A DNA stretch of 36,185 nucleotides from an uncultured Oscillospiraceae bacterium (GCA_934438055.1 CAKSAY010000008.1:1-36185); one strand, 5' to 3'. Positions 1-7,872 are shown, numbered from the stretch's first letter. The notes: generated by a model from the letters alone, not told the origin. Numbers and translations are program-made.

Positions 1-546
1 GGCGAAATGGTTGCCATTGTGGGCAAAAGCGGAACAGGAAAAAGCACGTTGTTGAATATGATGGGGTTGTTGGAAGAACCTGATGGGGGTATGGTGTCCA
101 TTCATGGAAAAGAGCAGGTGAAAATCAACAGCAAAAAAGCAACGCTATTGCAAAGATATGAGATAGGATATTTATTTCAAAACTTTGCCCTGGTGGATAA
201 CATGAGTGTGTCGAAAAATTTAGACATTGCTTTGGAATACGCAAAGGTTGGAGACAAAAAAGAAGCCAAACTGCAAGCATTAGAAAAGGTGGGCTTGCGA
301 GAAAAATACAACCAGAAAATATATACCCTTTCAGGAGGAGAGCAGCAAAGGGTAGCAGTTGCCCGGTTGATGCTCAAGCCATGCAGCATTATTTTAGCGG
401 ATGAACCTACCGGTTCGCTTGACGAGAGCAATCGAGATTTAATCATAGGATTGTTGCATGATTTGCATCAAAGTGGAAAAACCGTTGTGGCTGTGACGCA
501 TGATCCTGTTGTTGCAAACGCTTGCCAGCGTACCATTAATCTATAA
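1..546 (+). CDS. ABC transporter ATP-binding protein, 5' end cut by window edge
   Basis: This is the ATPase subunit of an ABC transporter, cut at its start by the window edge: the frame is open from base 1, and the first ATG (base 7) lies just before the Walker A loop, so it is not the true start. Counting from that ATG, Walker A is GKSGTGKST at 6-14, the Q-loop glutamine is Q58 (YLFQNF), the signature LSGGEQQ is at 108-114, Walker B with its glutamate (SIILADE) at 127-133 and the switch histidine at 165. The sequence around the signature and Walker B (GGEQQRVAVAR, DEPTGSLD) is typical of the MacB/LolD/FtsE-like group that pairs with FtsX/MacB-type permeases in lipoprotein or antimicrobial peptide export. 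No permease follows, so a partner would have to lie upstream. Substrate unknown. Confidence 0.93.
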   Translation, partial: GEMVAIVGKSGTGKSTLLNMMGLLEEPDGGMVSIHGKEQVKINSKKATLLQRYEIGYLFQNFALVDNMSVSKNLDIALEYAKVGDKKEAKLQALEKVGLREKYNQKIYTLSGGEQQRVAVARLMLKPCSIILADEPTGSLDESNRDLIIGLLHDLHQSGKTVVAVTHDPVVANACQRTINL

Positions 547-581
547 CATGGTAGAAGATTTTATCATGTCTTGATGTGTTT

Positions 582-643
582 AACAAGACAACTTTTAACG
601 TGCTTTGCTAAAATAAATCGATAGACGGTTTGTCTTGTTTTTT
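582..643 (+). terminator. Probable terminator of the ABC ATPase gene, with a competing upstream hairpin
   Basis: A 10-bp inverted repeat, AACAAGACAA (582-591) and TTGTCTTGTT (630-639), runs into a T6 tract (638-643). The same CAAGAC arm can instead pair with GTCTTG at 568-573, so two mutually exclusive hairpins are possible. The long 38-nt loop makes this a weaker terminator than others in the window. Confidence 0.45.
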
Positions 644-858
644 GAGAAGCCTTATCAAGGAACTGTGGGGTTCAAACATCAATCGTGCCAAAGGGTTATT
701 TTAAAGAGGAAGATTGTTAGAATGTGCGATGCATAGAATATCATAGAACCAATATTAGGATGAAGCACATTGTCATTTCGACCCAGAGAGCTTTTGGGAA
801 AACACAGCCAAGGCTAGAAGAATGTTAAAGTAGTTTCTAGTTGTAAACCTTTTGATTA
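644..858. other. Intergenic spacer with no recognisable gene
   Basis: This is the rest of the 354-nt gap between the ABC ATPase stop and the stop of the convergent hppA gene. I see no RNA gene, no ORF with a ribosome site and no convincing promoter. Confidence 0.5.
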
Positions 859-860
859 CA

Positions 861-898
861 AAAAATCCTCCTGACTGTCATTAGTCAAGAGGATTTTT
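861..898 (-). terminator. Terminator of hppA, symmetric enough to work in both directions
   Basis: AAAAATCCTC and GAGGATTTTT form the outer stem and TGACT/AGTCA the inner stem around a 6-nt loop. It lies immediately after the hppA stop codon on the minus strand. A/T tracts on both flanks suit bidirectional termination between two convergent genes. Confidence 0.85.
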
Positions 899-900
899 TA

Positions 901-3006
901 TTATTGAATTAGGGATGTGGCCACCACCACACCTATAAATACGATGGAGACCATGGAAGTGAGTTTAATGAGTATATTAATTGCCGGGCCGGAGGTGTCT
1001 TTGAACGGATCGCCCACAGTGTCACCCACAACGGCAGCTTTGTGATTTTTGGAGCCTTTTCCGCCAAATTGCCCGGATTCAATATATTTTTTTGCATTAT
1101 CCCAAGCACCGCCTGCATTTGCCATCATGATTGCCAATGCAAATCCGGAGATAGTTGTTCCCGCCAACAGTCCTACAACGCCGCTTGCTCCCAAAACAAT
1201 GCCAATCACGAGGGGTATACTGATAGCTATGATTGCAGGGAGGAGCATTAACCGCTGCGCTGATCTTGTGCACAAATCGACACAGCTGGCATAATCCGGT
1301 TCTGCTTTTCCATCCATTAATCCGGTGATTTCTTTGAATTGCCGTCTCACCTCTTTGACAATGCTCTGTGCTGATTTTCCCACAGCAGACATTGTTAAGG
1401 CGGCAAAAAGAAATGGTGTCATGGCGCCAATAAATAGTCCGATAAGAACAGTGGGGTTGAGAATGCTCATATCCAATGAATAGTCCAATGGAGCCATGAT
1501 TTGCACTTGTTGCACATAGGCAGCTATTAATGTTAATGCTGTTAAAGCAGCAGATCCAATCGCAAAGCCCTTTCCTGTTGCCGCTGTGGTGTTTCCAAGC
1601 GCGTCAAGCGCGTCTGTTCTCTCTCTAACCTTTTCACTTAACCCTGCCATTTGCGCAATGCCGCCGGCATTGTCGGCAATCGGACCATAAGCGTCTGTTG
1701 CAAGCGTGATGCCTAATGTGGAGAGCATTCCAACTGCCGCAATGCCGACGCCATAAAGTCCTTCGTTAAAATTTGTTGCGCCTCCTGCGCAGAAATAACT
1801 GATTAAGACGGCTGCGCTGATAATAATTACGGGCAATACAGTGGACATCATGCCCAATGATAGCCCCCCAATAATGACCGTTGCGGACCCTGTTTCAGAG
1901 GTGGCAGAAAGATTTTTTGTTGGACGATAGGAATCAGAGGTAAAATATTCTGTGACAGCACCAATGCATATGCCGGCTAGTAGCCCGGTGATAATTGCAA
2001 AGAACACACCTATGCCGTCTGGAATGAGCCAATTTACCAAGAAAAAGGAGATAACAGCTATTAGAACAGCGCTCACATAGGTTCCGGTGCGCAAAGATTT
2101 CAATAAGCTTTTTTGAGTGGCATCTTCCTTGGTTCTAATAAAAAATGTACCGATAATAGAAGCAATGATGCCAAATGCTGCTAAAACCAGCGGCAGGGCA
2201 ACGCCGTTCATTCCAAACCCTGCCACAACCGCCAGAGAACAGGTAGAAACGATAGAACCAATATAGGACTCAAAAAGGTCGGCGCCCATTCCGGCAACAT
2301 CTCCAACGTTATCACCTACATTGTCCGCAATAACAGCCGGATTTCTAGGGTCATCTTCCGGAATGCCGGATTCCACCTTGCCCACCAAGTCTGCTCCAAC
2401 ATCAGCCGCTTTTGTAAAAATTCCTCCGCCGACTCTTGCAAACAGAGCCATGCAAGAAGCCCCCATGCCGAATGTAAGCATATTGGAGGTGATTGCAGTC
2501 ATTAAAGCGTCCGAGCTAGCTGCCATTCCCTGGATGTTTATATAATAAAATTTTAGAAAAAAGTACCATGCGCTAAGATTCAACAGTCCCAGCCCGACGA
2601 CTACAAACCCCATCACTGCGCCGCCGGAAAAGGCGACCTTTAACCCTTTGTTTAAGCCGGTTTGCGCCGCATGGGCCGTTCTGGTGTTTGAGAGCGTAGC
2701 TGTCTTCATTCCAATATATCCGGCCAGAGCGGAGAACACGCCGCCGGATAAAAAGGCAAATGATACAAAGATGCTCATAAAACCAAGCAAAGACAAAATG
2801 AGAAGGATAATAAAAACAACGCCAAAAAAGATTCCTACGCCAATATATTGACGCTTTAGATAAGCGCTCGCACCCTTTCGGATCGCACGAGAAATTGAAA
2901 TCATTTTTTCATTACCTTCAGGTTGTTTGAGTGTTTTGCATAACAAGATTCCAGCAAAACCCAAAGCCAAGATAGCGCCAATCAATGCGATGATTACATA
3001 ATCCAT
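901..3006 (-). CDS. hppA: K+-stimulated, ion-translocating membrane pyrophosphatase
   Basis: This multi-spanning membrane enzyme hydrolyses pyrophosphate and pumps Na+ and/or H+ out of the cytoplasm. It is 701 aa, the usual bacterial length. The acidic pyrophosphate-Mg site is intact: EDDPRNPAVIADN plus GDNVGD at about 217-236, and the C-terminal GDTVGDPFKDTSGPA motif. GNTTAATGKG at 471-480 has Ala475 and Gly478 where K+-independent enzymes have Lys and Thr, which marks the K+-dependent class. Glu246 in DLFESY sits where Na+-pumping enzymes keep the ion-gate glutamate, so Na+ (or Na+/H+) transport is likelier than pure H+ transport; this is inference. A strong ribosome site (AAGGAGG, minus strand, near 3012-3018) precedes the ATG. 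It is transcribed alone, divergent from pdxST, and could recover energy from PPi made in biosynthesis. Confidence 0.97.
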   Translation of the reverse strand: MDYVIIALIGAILALGFAGILLCKTLKQPEGNEKMISISRAIRKGASAYLKRQYIGVGIFFGVVFIILLILSLLGFMSIFVSFAFLSGGVFSALAGYIGMKTATLSNTRTAHAAQTGLNKGLKVAFSGGAVMGFVVVGLGLLNLSAWYFFLKFYYINIQGMAASSDALMTAITSNMLTFGMGASCMALFARVGGGIFTKAADVGADLVGKVESGIPEDDPRNPAVIADNVGDNVGDVAGMGADLFESYIGSIVSTCSLAVVAGFGMNGVALPLVLAAFGIIASIIGTFFIRTKEDATQKSLLKSLRTGTYVSAVLIAVISFFLVNWLIPDGIGVFFAIITGLLAGICIGAVTEYFTSDSYRPTKNLSATSETGSATVIIGGLSLGMMSTVLPVIIISAAVLISYFCAGGATNFNEGLYGVGIAAVGMLSTLGITLATDAYGPIADNAGGIAQMAGLSEKVRERTDALDALGNTTAATGKGFAIGSAALTALTLIAAYVQQVQIMAPLDYSLDMSILNPTVLIGLFIGAMTPFLFAALTMSAVGKSAQSIVKEVRRQFKEITGLMDGKAEPDYASCVDLCTRSAQRLMLLPAIIAISIPLVIGIVLGASGVVGLLAGTTISGFALAIMMANAGGAWDNAKKYIESGQFGGKGSKNHKAAVVGDTVGDPFKDTSGPAINILIKLTSMVSIVFIGVVVATSLIQ

Positions 3007-3158
3007 AAATAAACCTCCTTATTATTGATTTGTTTTTTATTTCTATCCCACCAAAATAGTTTAAACAAAAAATATTATATAAATATAGTATAGTACAAAT
3101 TTATGAAAAAAGGAATAATAATTTCCTAAAAGATAGGAATTATATAAAAAACTCCATA

Positions 3159-3186
3159 TTGCAATTGTCTAAATTTCTGTTATAAT
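3159..3186 (+). promoter_or_regulatory. Putative pdxST promoter with extended -10
   Basis: TTGCAA (3159-3164), a 16-nt spacer and TATAAT (3181-3186) preceded by TG at 3178-3179. It lies about 75 nt before the pdxS start in the very AT-rich gap shared with divergent hppA. A small inverted repeat, TTCCTA/TAGGAA (3123-3139), lies just upstream. No PdxR-type regulator gene is nearby. Confidence 0.6.
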
Positions 3187-3263
3187 AGTTATTGTAATTT
3201 ATCGTTTCTTGACCGATTTTTTAATTAGAAATTTTTGGCATATACAGTTAGAGGGGAATTTAG

Positions 3264-4136
3264 ATGGAAAACAGATATGAACTCAATAAGAACCTTGCAC
3301 AGATGCTTAAAGGTGGCGTGATTATGGATGTTACTACGCCGGAACAGGCCCAAATTGCTGAGCAGGCAGGGGCATGCGCTGTGATGGCGCTTGAACGGAT
3401 TCCGGCTGATATTCGTGCGGCGGGCGGTGTGTCACGCATGAGTGACCCAAAAATGATTCGCGGGATTCAGGAAGCTGTTTCGATTCCCGTGATGGCTAAA
3501 GTGAGAATTGGTCACTTTGTGGAAGCACAGATTTTGCAGGCGCTTGAAATTGATTATATTGATGAAAGTGAAGTGCTCTCTCCGGCTGATAATCTACACC
3601 ATATTCATAAAAAACAGTTTGCTGTTCCTTTTGTATGCGGTGCCCGTGATTTGGGAGAAGCCCTGCGTCGAATTGCCGAGGGTGCTTCTATGATCCGAAC
3701 CAAGGGCGAAGCGGGAACAGGGGATGTTGTGCAGGCGGTAACCCATATGAGAACTATGCAGGCTCAAATTGCACAGGCTGCTGCTGCCCGCGAGGATGAA
3801 CTATATTTTATGGCTAAAGAACTTGCGGTTCCCTACGATTTGCTTTTATATGTCCATCAAAATAAAAAGCTTCCTGTTGTTAATTTTGCCGCGGGCGGCG
3901 TGGCCACTCCGGCTGATGCTGCTTTGATGATGCAGCTTGGCGCTGAGGGTGTGTTTGTTGGCTCTGGCATTTTTAAATCTGGAAACCCTCAAAAGAGAGC
4001 TGCGGCTATTGTGAAGGCTGTTACGAATTATAAAAATGCACAGATATTAGCCGAGCTGTCTGAAGATTTGGGCGAGGCGATGGTTGGTATTAATCCGGAT
4101 GAGATTCAGGTGCTTTTAGAGGAGCGAGGGCAGTAA
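3264..4136 (+). CDS. pdxS: Pyridoxal 5'-phosphate synthase lyase subunit PdxS
   Basis: PdxS condenses ribose 5-phosphate, glyceraldehyde 3-phosphate and ammonia to PLP in the DXP-independent pathway, as a dodecamer of TIM barrels paired with PdxT. Length (290 aa) is canonical. The substrate-binding Asp22 (MDVTTPEQA), the Schiff-base lysine K79 (PVMAKVRIGH) and the second lysine K147 (IRTKGEAGTG) are all visible. The ATG at 3264 follows GAGGGGA at a good distance. The gene ends one base before the pdxT start, so the two subunits are made together. An autonomous B6 supply fits a free-living anaerobe. Confidence 0.98.
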   Translation: MENRYELNKNLAQMLKGGVIMDVTTPEQAQIAEQAGACAVMALERIPADIRAAGGVSRMSDPKMIRGIQEAVSIPVMAKVRIGHFVEAQILQALEIDYIDESEVLSPADNLHHIHKKQFAVPFVCGARDLGEALRRIAEGASMIRTKGEAGTGDVVQAVTHMRTMQAQIAQAAAAREDELYFMAKELAVPYDLLLYVHQNKKLPVVNFAAGGVATPADAALMMQLGAEGVFVGSGIFKSGNPQKRAAAIVKAVTNYKNAQILAELSEDLGEAMVGINPDEIQVLLEERGQ

Positions 4137-4137
4137 T

Positions 4138-4710
4138 ATGAGAGTAGGTGTTTTAGCTTTACAGGGCGCTTTTGCAGAACATTTGCAAAGACTGCGGCAA
4201 ATTGGCGTCGAAGCTTTTGAAATACGCTCTTTACAAGATATAGAGACTCCCTTTGATGCGCTCGTTTTACCCGGCGGTGAAAGCACTGTGATGGGAAAAC
4301 TCTTGCATGAGACGGCTCTCTTTGCGCCTTTGCAAAATAAAATTCGCGAGGGATTACCTGTGTTGGGAACATGTGCCGGGTTAATTCTGCTGGCAGAGAA
4401 AATAGACAATCAAGAACAATGCTATTTTTCTACTATGCATATTCGATGTCGCCGAAATGCTTATGGAAGACAACTCGGCAGCTTTTCTACGACTGGAAAT
4501 TTCGCAGATTTGGGTGAAATTGAGATGGTCTTCATTCGTGCCCCTTTGATTGAGACTGCATATGACGGCGCGATTCCTTTAGCTTTTGTTGACGGACACT
4601 GTGTTGCAGCTCGAGACGGTCGTCAACTGGCAACGGCCTTTCATCCTGAACTTACACAAAATGTAACAGTGTATCGTTATTTTTTGAAAATGATCCGGGG
4701 CGAACTGTGA
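4138..4710 (+). CDS. pdxT: Pyridoxal 5'-phosphate synthase glutaminase subunit PdxT
   Basis: PdxT hydrolyses glutamine and channels ammonia to PdxS. It is a 190-aa class I glutamine amidotransferase with the catalytic triad in place: Cys79 (LGTCAGLILLA), His169 and Glu171 (FHPELTQ). The GGES loop (47-50) and RRNAYGRQLGSF (105-116), which shape the oxyanion and PdxS contact regions, are present. The start codon lies one base after the pdxS stop and uses a ribosome site inside the end of pdxS. A strong terminator follows, closing a two-gene operon. Confidence 0.97.
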   Translation: MRVGVLALQGAFAEHLQRLRQIGVEAFEIRSLQDIETPFDALVLPGGESTVMGKLLHETALFAPLQNKIREGLPVLGTCAGLILLAEKIDNQEQCYFSTMHIRCRRNAYGRQLGSFSTTGNFADLGEIEMVFIRAPLIETAYDGAIPLAFVDGHCVAARDGRQLATAFHPELTQNVTVYRYFLKMIRGEL

Positions 4711-4742
4711 TGAGACGAGCTTTTACTTTTTAATACGGTTGA

Positions 4743-4769
4743 AGCATAACCATATGGTTATGCTTTTTT
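4743..4769 (+). terminator. Rho-independent terminator of pdxST
   Basis: A perfect 9-bp stem, AGCATAACC (4743-4751) and GGTTATGCT (4756-4764), with loop ATAT, followed directly by a T run ending at 4769. It starts 33 nt after the pdxT stop. Confidence 0.93.
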
Positions 4770-4793
4770 CTTAGGGAATTGCTTCGTAATTCA

Positions 4794-4911
4794 ATGCGGC
4801 AAGGTGCGGTTTGGCCGCACTACAATCACCGGGAGGTTGTGCTCATGGTGATTGTAAAATGTCTCCCTCGACCGCCTTAGCGGCAGTCGGGGGAGACATT
4901 TCTTGCCGCAT
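4794..4911. repeat. 118-nt cloverleaf-like palindromic element between pdxT and htpG
   Basis: An outer stem, ATGCGGCAAG (4794-4803) with CTTGCCGCAT (4902-4911), encloses three adjacent hairpins with almost no unpaired bases between them. Arm 1 is GTGCGG/CCGCAC (4804-4809, 4815-4820). Arm 2 is TACAATCACC/GGTGATTGTA (4821-4830, 4847-4856). Arm 3 is AAATGTCTCCC/GGGAGACATTT (4857-4867, 4891-4901) with an inner GC-rich hairpin (4869-4889). Every arm is a perfect duplex and together they form a four-way junction. It lies after the pdxT terminator and before the htpG promoter, so neither gene's mature transcript obviously includes it. It could be an intergenic repeat such as a MITE-like palindromic unit, or a structured RNA with its own promoter. 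The sequence alone does not decide. A possible decayed relative lies at 19076-19110. Confidence 0.8.
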
Positions 4912-4939
4912 GATGTTTTGTGTTATGGGCGGTTTTGTC

Positions 4940-4968
4940 TTGACATTTTCAGGAGTCTTTATTATAAT
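4940..4968 (+). promoter_or_regulatory. Consensus SigA promoter of htpG
   Basis: TTGACA (4940-4945), a 17-nt spacer and TATAAT (4963-4968) match the vegetative consensus perfectly. The CIRCE operator begins 5 nt after the -10 box, which covers the expected transcription start. This suits a strong promoter held down by a repressor. Confidence 0.93.
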
Positions 4969-4973
4969 AAAAA

Positions 4974-5000
4974 TTAGCAGTCGCTCATAAAGAGTGCTAA
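4974..5000 (+). promoter_or_regulatory. CIRCE operator (HrcA binding site) before htpG
   Basis: TTAGCAGTC, a 9-nt spacer and GAGTGCTAA. This matches the consensus TTAGCACTC-N9-GAGTGCTAA at all but one half-site position (G for C at position 7 of the left arm). Its position over the start site implies repression by HrcA and induction on heat or protein-folding stress. hrcA itself is not in the window. Confidence 0.93.
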
Positions 5001-5024
5001 TTTACTGTTGGAGGTTAACAGGTT

Positions 5025-6911
5025 ATGGCAAAAAAGCAATTTAAGGCAGAGTCAAAACGTTTGTTGGATTTGATGATTCATTCTATTTACACACATAAGG
5101 AGATTTTTTTGCGTGAGTTGATTTCAAATGCAAGCGATGCAATGGATAAGCTCTATTTTCGTTCTTTGACGGATGCTTCAGTGCAGACGAAAAAAGAGGA
5201 TTATCAGATTGAACTTTCTATAGATGCGCAAAATCGCATTTTGTCTATTAAAGACAACGGCATTGGAATGACCATGGAGGAGTTGGAAAATAATTTAGGC
5301 GTTATTGCAAAAAGCGGTTCTTTTGACTTTAAACAGAACAATGAAAGATCAGATGATGTTGACATCATCGGTCAATTTGGCGTCGGTTTTTATGCGGCGT
5401 TTATGGTGAGTGAAAAGGTTACGGTGATTAGCCGTGCGTTTGGTGAAGAATCAGCTTATTGCTGGGAGTCGTACGGCGCAGATGGCTACACCATTCAAGA
5501 GTGTGATAGAGATGGCGTCGGCACCACAATTCTCCTACAATTGAAAGAGGATACGGAGGAGGAAAACTATAGTGAGTTTTTGGATGAATATAGAATTCGC
5601 TCTATTGTGAAGAAATATTCTGACTATATTCGCTATCCAATTCGCATGTTGGTCACTAAAGAAAAAAAGAAAGATGACAGCGATGAATTTGAAAGCTATC
5701 AGGAGATGGAAACGCTCAATAGTATGGTTCCTATTTGGAAACGGCCTAAGAGTGAACTGAAACAAGAGGACTATCAGCAATTTTATAAAGAAAAATTTTA
5801 TGATTTTAATGATCCGATTGAGATAATTCATTTCAAAACAGAGGGCGCTGCTACGTATTCTTCACTTTTGTATATTCCCGCTAAACCTCCTTATGATTTT
5901 TACACGAAAGAGTTTGAAAAGGGCCTTTCTCTTTATTCGAGCGGCGTACTCATTATGGATAAATGCAGCGATTTGCTGCCGGATTACTTTTCTTTTGTGA
6001 GAGGTCTGGTGGATTCTGAGGATTTATCTTTAAATATTTCACGAGAGATGTTGCAGCATGACAGGCAGTTAAAGATTATTGCAAAAAATTTAGACAAAAA
6101 GATCAGAGGCGCTTTGACAAAGATGCTTTCGTCAGACAGAGAAAAATATGAGACGTTTTTTGCCCAATTTGGTTTACAATTAAAATATGGCGTATATGCA
6201 TCTTATGGCGCACACAAAGAAGATTTAAAGGATTTGCTGTTGTTCTCTTCATCTTTTGAAAAGAAACAGGTCACCTTAGCAGAGTATGTCTCTAGGATGC
6301 CGGATGGACAAAATGAGATTTATTACGCATGTGGAAGCTCGATTGATAAGCTTGAGAAGCTGCCGCAGGCTGAGTTGGTGAGAGACAAGGGTTATGAGGT
6401 GTTATATTTAACAGATGATGTGGATGAGTTTGCTTTAAAAATGCTTGGAGAGTATCAAGAGAAAGGCTTTAAGAATGTGTCGTCCGGCGATTTGCATCTT
6501 GAAACAGAGGAAGAAAAAGAGGAGATTCAAAAAAGGACTGACAAACATAAAGATTTGTTTGCATTCATGCAGGACTCTTTAAAGGATAAAGTTAAACAAG
6601 TGCGTCTTTCCGGCAGATTGAAGTCTAACCCTGTTTGTCTTACCGCAGCGGGTGAATTGTCGCTTGAAATGGAAAAGGTATTAAACGCTATGCCGGCGGA
6701 TCAGAAAGTGAAAGCGGATAAGGTTTTGGAGATTAACGAAAATCATCCTATCTTTGAAACGCTCTGCACACTCTTTGAGACGGATAAAGAGCAGGTGAGG
6801 GAATATAGTCTGCTGCTTTATCAACAGGCAGCTCTCATTGAAGGAATACAGCCTGAGGATCCGGTTGCGTTTACTGACAGTATTTGTCGGCTTATGGCAG
6901 CAGGAAGATAG
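5025..6911 (+). CDS. htpG: Molecular chaperone HtpG (bacterial Hsp90)
   Basis: This is a dimeric ATP-dependent cytosolic chaperone of 628 aa, normal for bacterial Hsp90. The N-terminal GHKL ATPase motifs are complete: Glu31 and Asn35 in FLRELISNASDA, Asp77 in KDNGIGMT, and the lid/phosphate loop GQFGVGFYAAF from about 116. The middle domain carries NISREMLQHD, and the C-terminal part has the usual SGRLKSNPVCL region. There is no eukaryotic MEEVD tail, as expected. The ATG at 5025 follows TTGGAGG. It is monocistronic, with its own promoter and CIRCE upstream and a terminator downstream. B. subtilis htpG is not under HrcA, so HrcA control is a regulatory difference here. Confidence 0.98.
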   Translation: MAKKQFKAESKRLLDLMIHSIYTHKEIFLRELISNASDAMDKLYFRSLTDASVQTKKEDYQIELSIDAQNRILSIKDNGIGMTMEELENNLGVIAKSGSFDFKQNNERSDDVDIIGQFGVGFYAAFMVSEKVTVISRAFGEESAYCWESYGADGYTIQECDRDGVGTTILLQLKEDTEEENYSEFLDEYRIRSIVKKYSDYIRYPIRMLVTKEKKKDDSDEFESYQEMETLNSMVPIWKRPKSELKQEDYQQFYKEKFYDFNDPIEIIHFKTEGAATYSSLLYIPAKPPYDFYTKEFEKGLSLYSSGVLIMDKCSDLLPDYFSFVRGLVDSEDLSLNISREMLQHDRQLKIIAKNLDKKIRGALTKMLSSDREKYETFFAQFGLQLKYGVYASYGAHKEDLKDLLLFSSSFEKKQVTLAEYVSRMPDGQNEIYYACGSSIDKLEKLPQAELVRDKGYEVLYLTDDVDEFALKMLGEYQEKGFKNVSSGDLHLETEEEKEEIQKRTDKHKDLFAFMQDSLKDKVKQVRLSGRLKSNPVCLTAAGELSLEMEKVLNAMPADQKVKADKVLEINENHPIFETLCTLFETDKEQVREYSLLLYQQAALIEGIQPEDPVAFTDSICRLMAAGR

Positions 6912-6944
6912 AGCGTTTTGCTTGAACGACAAAGATTTGTGCGT

Positions 6945-6982
6945 AGCAGCGGTGTGAATGATCATACCGCTGCTTTTCTATT
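6945..6982 (+). terminator. Rho-independent terminator of htpG
   Basis: AGCAGCGGT (6945-6953) pairs with ACCGCTGCT (6966-6974), extendable inward to 13 bp with one G-U pair, followed by a T-rich tail. It starts 33 nt after the htpG stop. Confidence 0.9.
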
Positions 6983-7017
6983 TGAAGGCGGCACTCACTA
7001 AGATTTGTGGCAAAATG

Positions 7018-7046
7018 TTGATCGATTCTACAAAACATGGTATTCT
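7018..7046 (+). promoter_or_regulatory. Putative promoter of the 58-aa membrane protein
   Basis: TTGATC (7018-7023), a 17-nt spacer and TATTCT (7041-7046), just upstream of a ribosome site and small ORF. The match is moderate at both boxes. Confidence 0.45.
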
Positions 7047-7073
7047 TAATTTGAATGAGAGGGTGATTTTTAT

Positions 7074-7250
7074 ATGGTTCGTCTGTTGGGAATTCTGTTT
7101 ATTGTCATTGGTATTTGTCTGATTGTTTATGCCTTTATTCCATCTGTTTCCGGTTTTTCCGTTTCCACTGCTGTTATCGGCCTGTCCGGTGCGCTCTGCA
7201 TAGGTGCGGGGTTTGCCATTATTCGCTTCTCAAAAGAGCATAAAAATTAG
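7074..7250 (+). CDS. Small hypothetical membrane protein, 58 aa, two predicted helices
   Basis: ATG at 7074 to TAG at 7248 encodes 58 residues. Two hydrophobic segments (about residues 4-23 and 32-51) are joined by a short Ser/Gly-rich linker (SVSGFSVS), and the tail is basic and polar (RFSKEHKN). The start has a plausible ribosome site (GAGAGGG, 7057-7063) and a putative promoter upstream, and the htpG terminator separates it from htpG. I recognise no family; the shape fits a two-helix inner-membrane protein with a short charged C-terminal tail. It is a credible gene because of its isolation, ribosome site and membrane-like composition, but it rests on sequence shape alone. Confidence 0.6.
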   Translation: MVRLLGILFIVIGICLIVYAFIPSVSGFSVSTAVIGLSGALCIGAGFAIIRFSKEHKN

Positions 7251-7310
7251 GTTTTCAGCAGAATCTATGTAGAATTTCCGGTGCGTGTTTGCGTTACAGA
7301 GGAGGAAGAT

Positions 7311-7835
7311 ATGTAGGAAATTCTAGTTTTATATCAATCAAAATAAGAAATATGCAGATATGCTCAAAGAAGAATTATCATGCGATGTTCTTCCTGTAAA
7401 AGAGTATCAAAAGACCGTGCTCGAATCATACGATTCAGTTATATTTGCCGTCGTTGTTTATGCAAGCGGCATTGCCGGAATGAACATAATACGTAAGAAT
7501 TATAGAGGGTTCAAAGGAAATTGATTGCCGTTTTCTGCGTTGGCGCTTTTCCGTTTGACGAAAAGGCCTTGAAACAAATCAAAATGTGTAATTTGAAAGA
7601 CGATTTGAAGCATATTCCATTGTTTTACGGCTGCGGTGGATGGGATGAAAGTAGGATGAGCCTGAAAGATCGCACCCTGTTCAGAGTGCTGCAAAAGGCA
7701 GTGGCTAAGAAAGATCCCGGTGAATATGAGCCATGGATGAAAGCCTTGGTGTATTCTGTTGGGCAAAGATGCGATTGGACAGATAGAAAACACTTAGCGC
7801 CGCTCCTTCATTTTCTTCAGGAGGGTGTTAAATAG
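7311..7835 (+). pseudogene. Decayed flavodoxin-domain protein gene
   Basis: Three successive frames read as one flavodoxin-fold protein. It opens with ATG at 7311 behind an intact GGAGG, but codon 2 is TAG. It then reads EILVLYQSK, the start of the flavodoxin FMN loop, and hits TAA at 7344. A second frame from 7345 reads KKYADMLKEEL through SVIFAVVVYASGIAGMN to a TGA at 7522. The last frame, from about 7521, reads IAVFCVGAFPFD to the tail, including WDESRMSLKDRTL and GQRCDWTD, motifs of the clostridial flavodoxin-5-type family. The expected YGxT phosphate loop is missing, consistent with a small deletion at the first frame change, and one base is missing near 7519. In total there is one nonsense codon and two frame breaks in 525 nt, so I call it non-functional. 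Confidence 0.85.
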
Positions 7836-7872
7836 GTCAATATCGCTTCAGATAATAGAATAGGGGAAGTGA

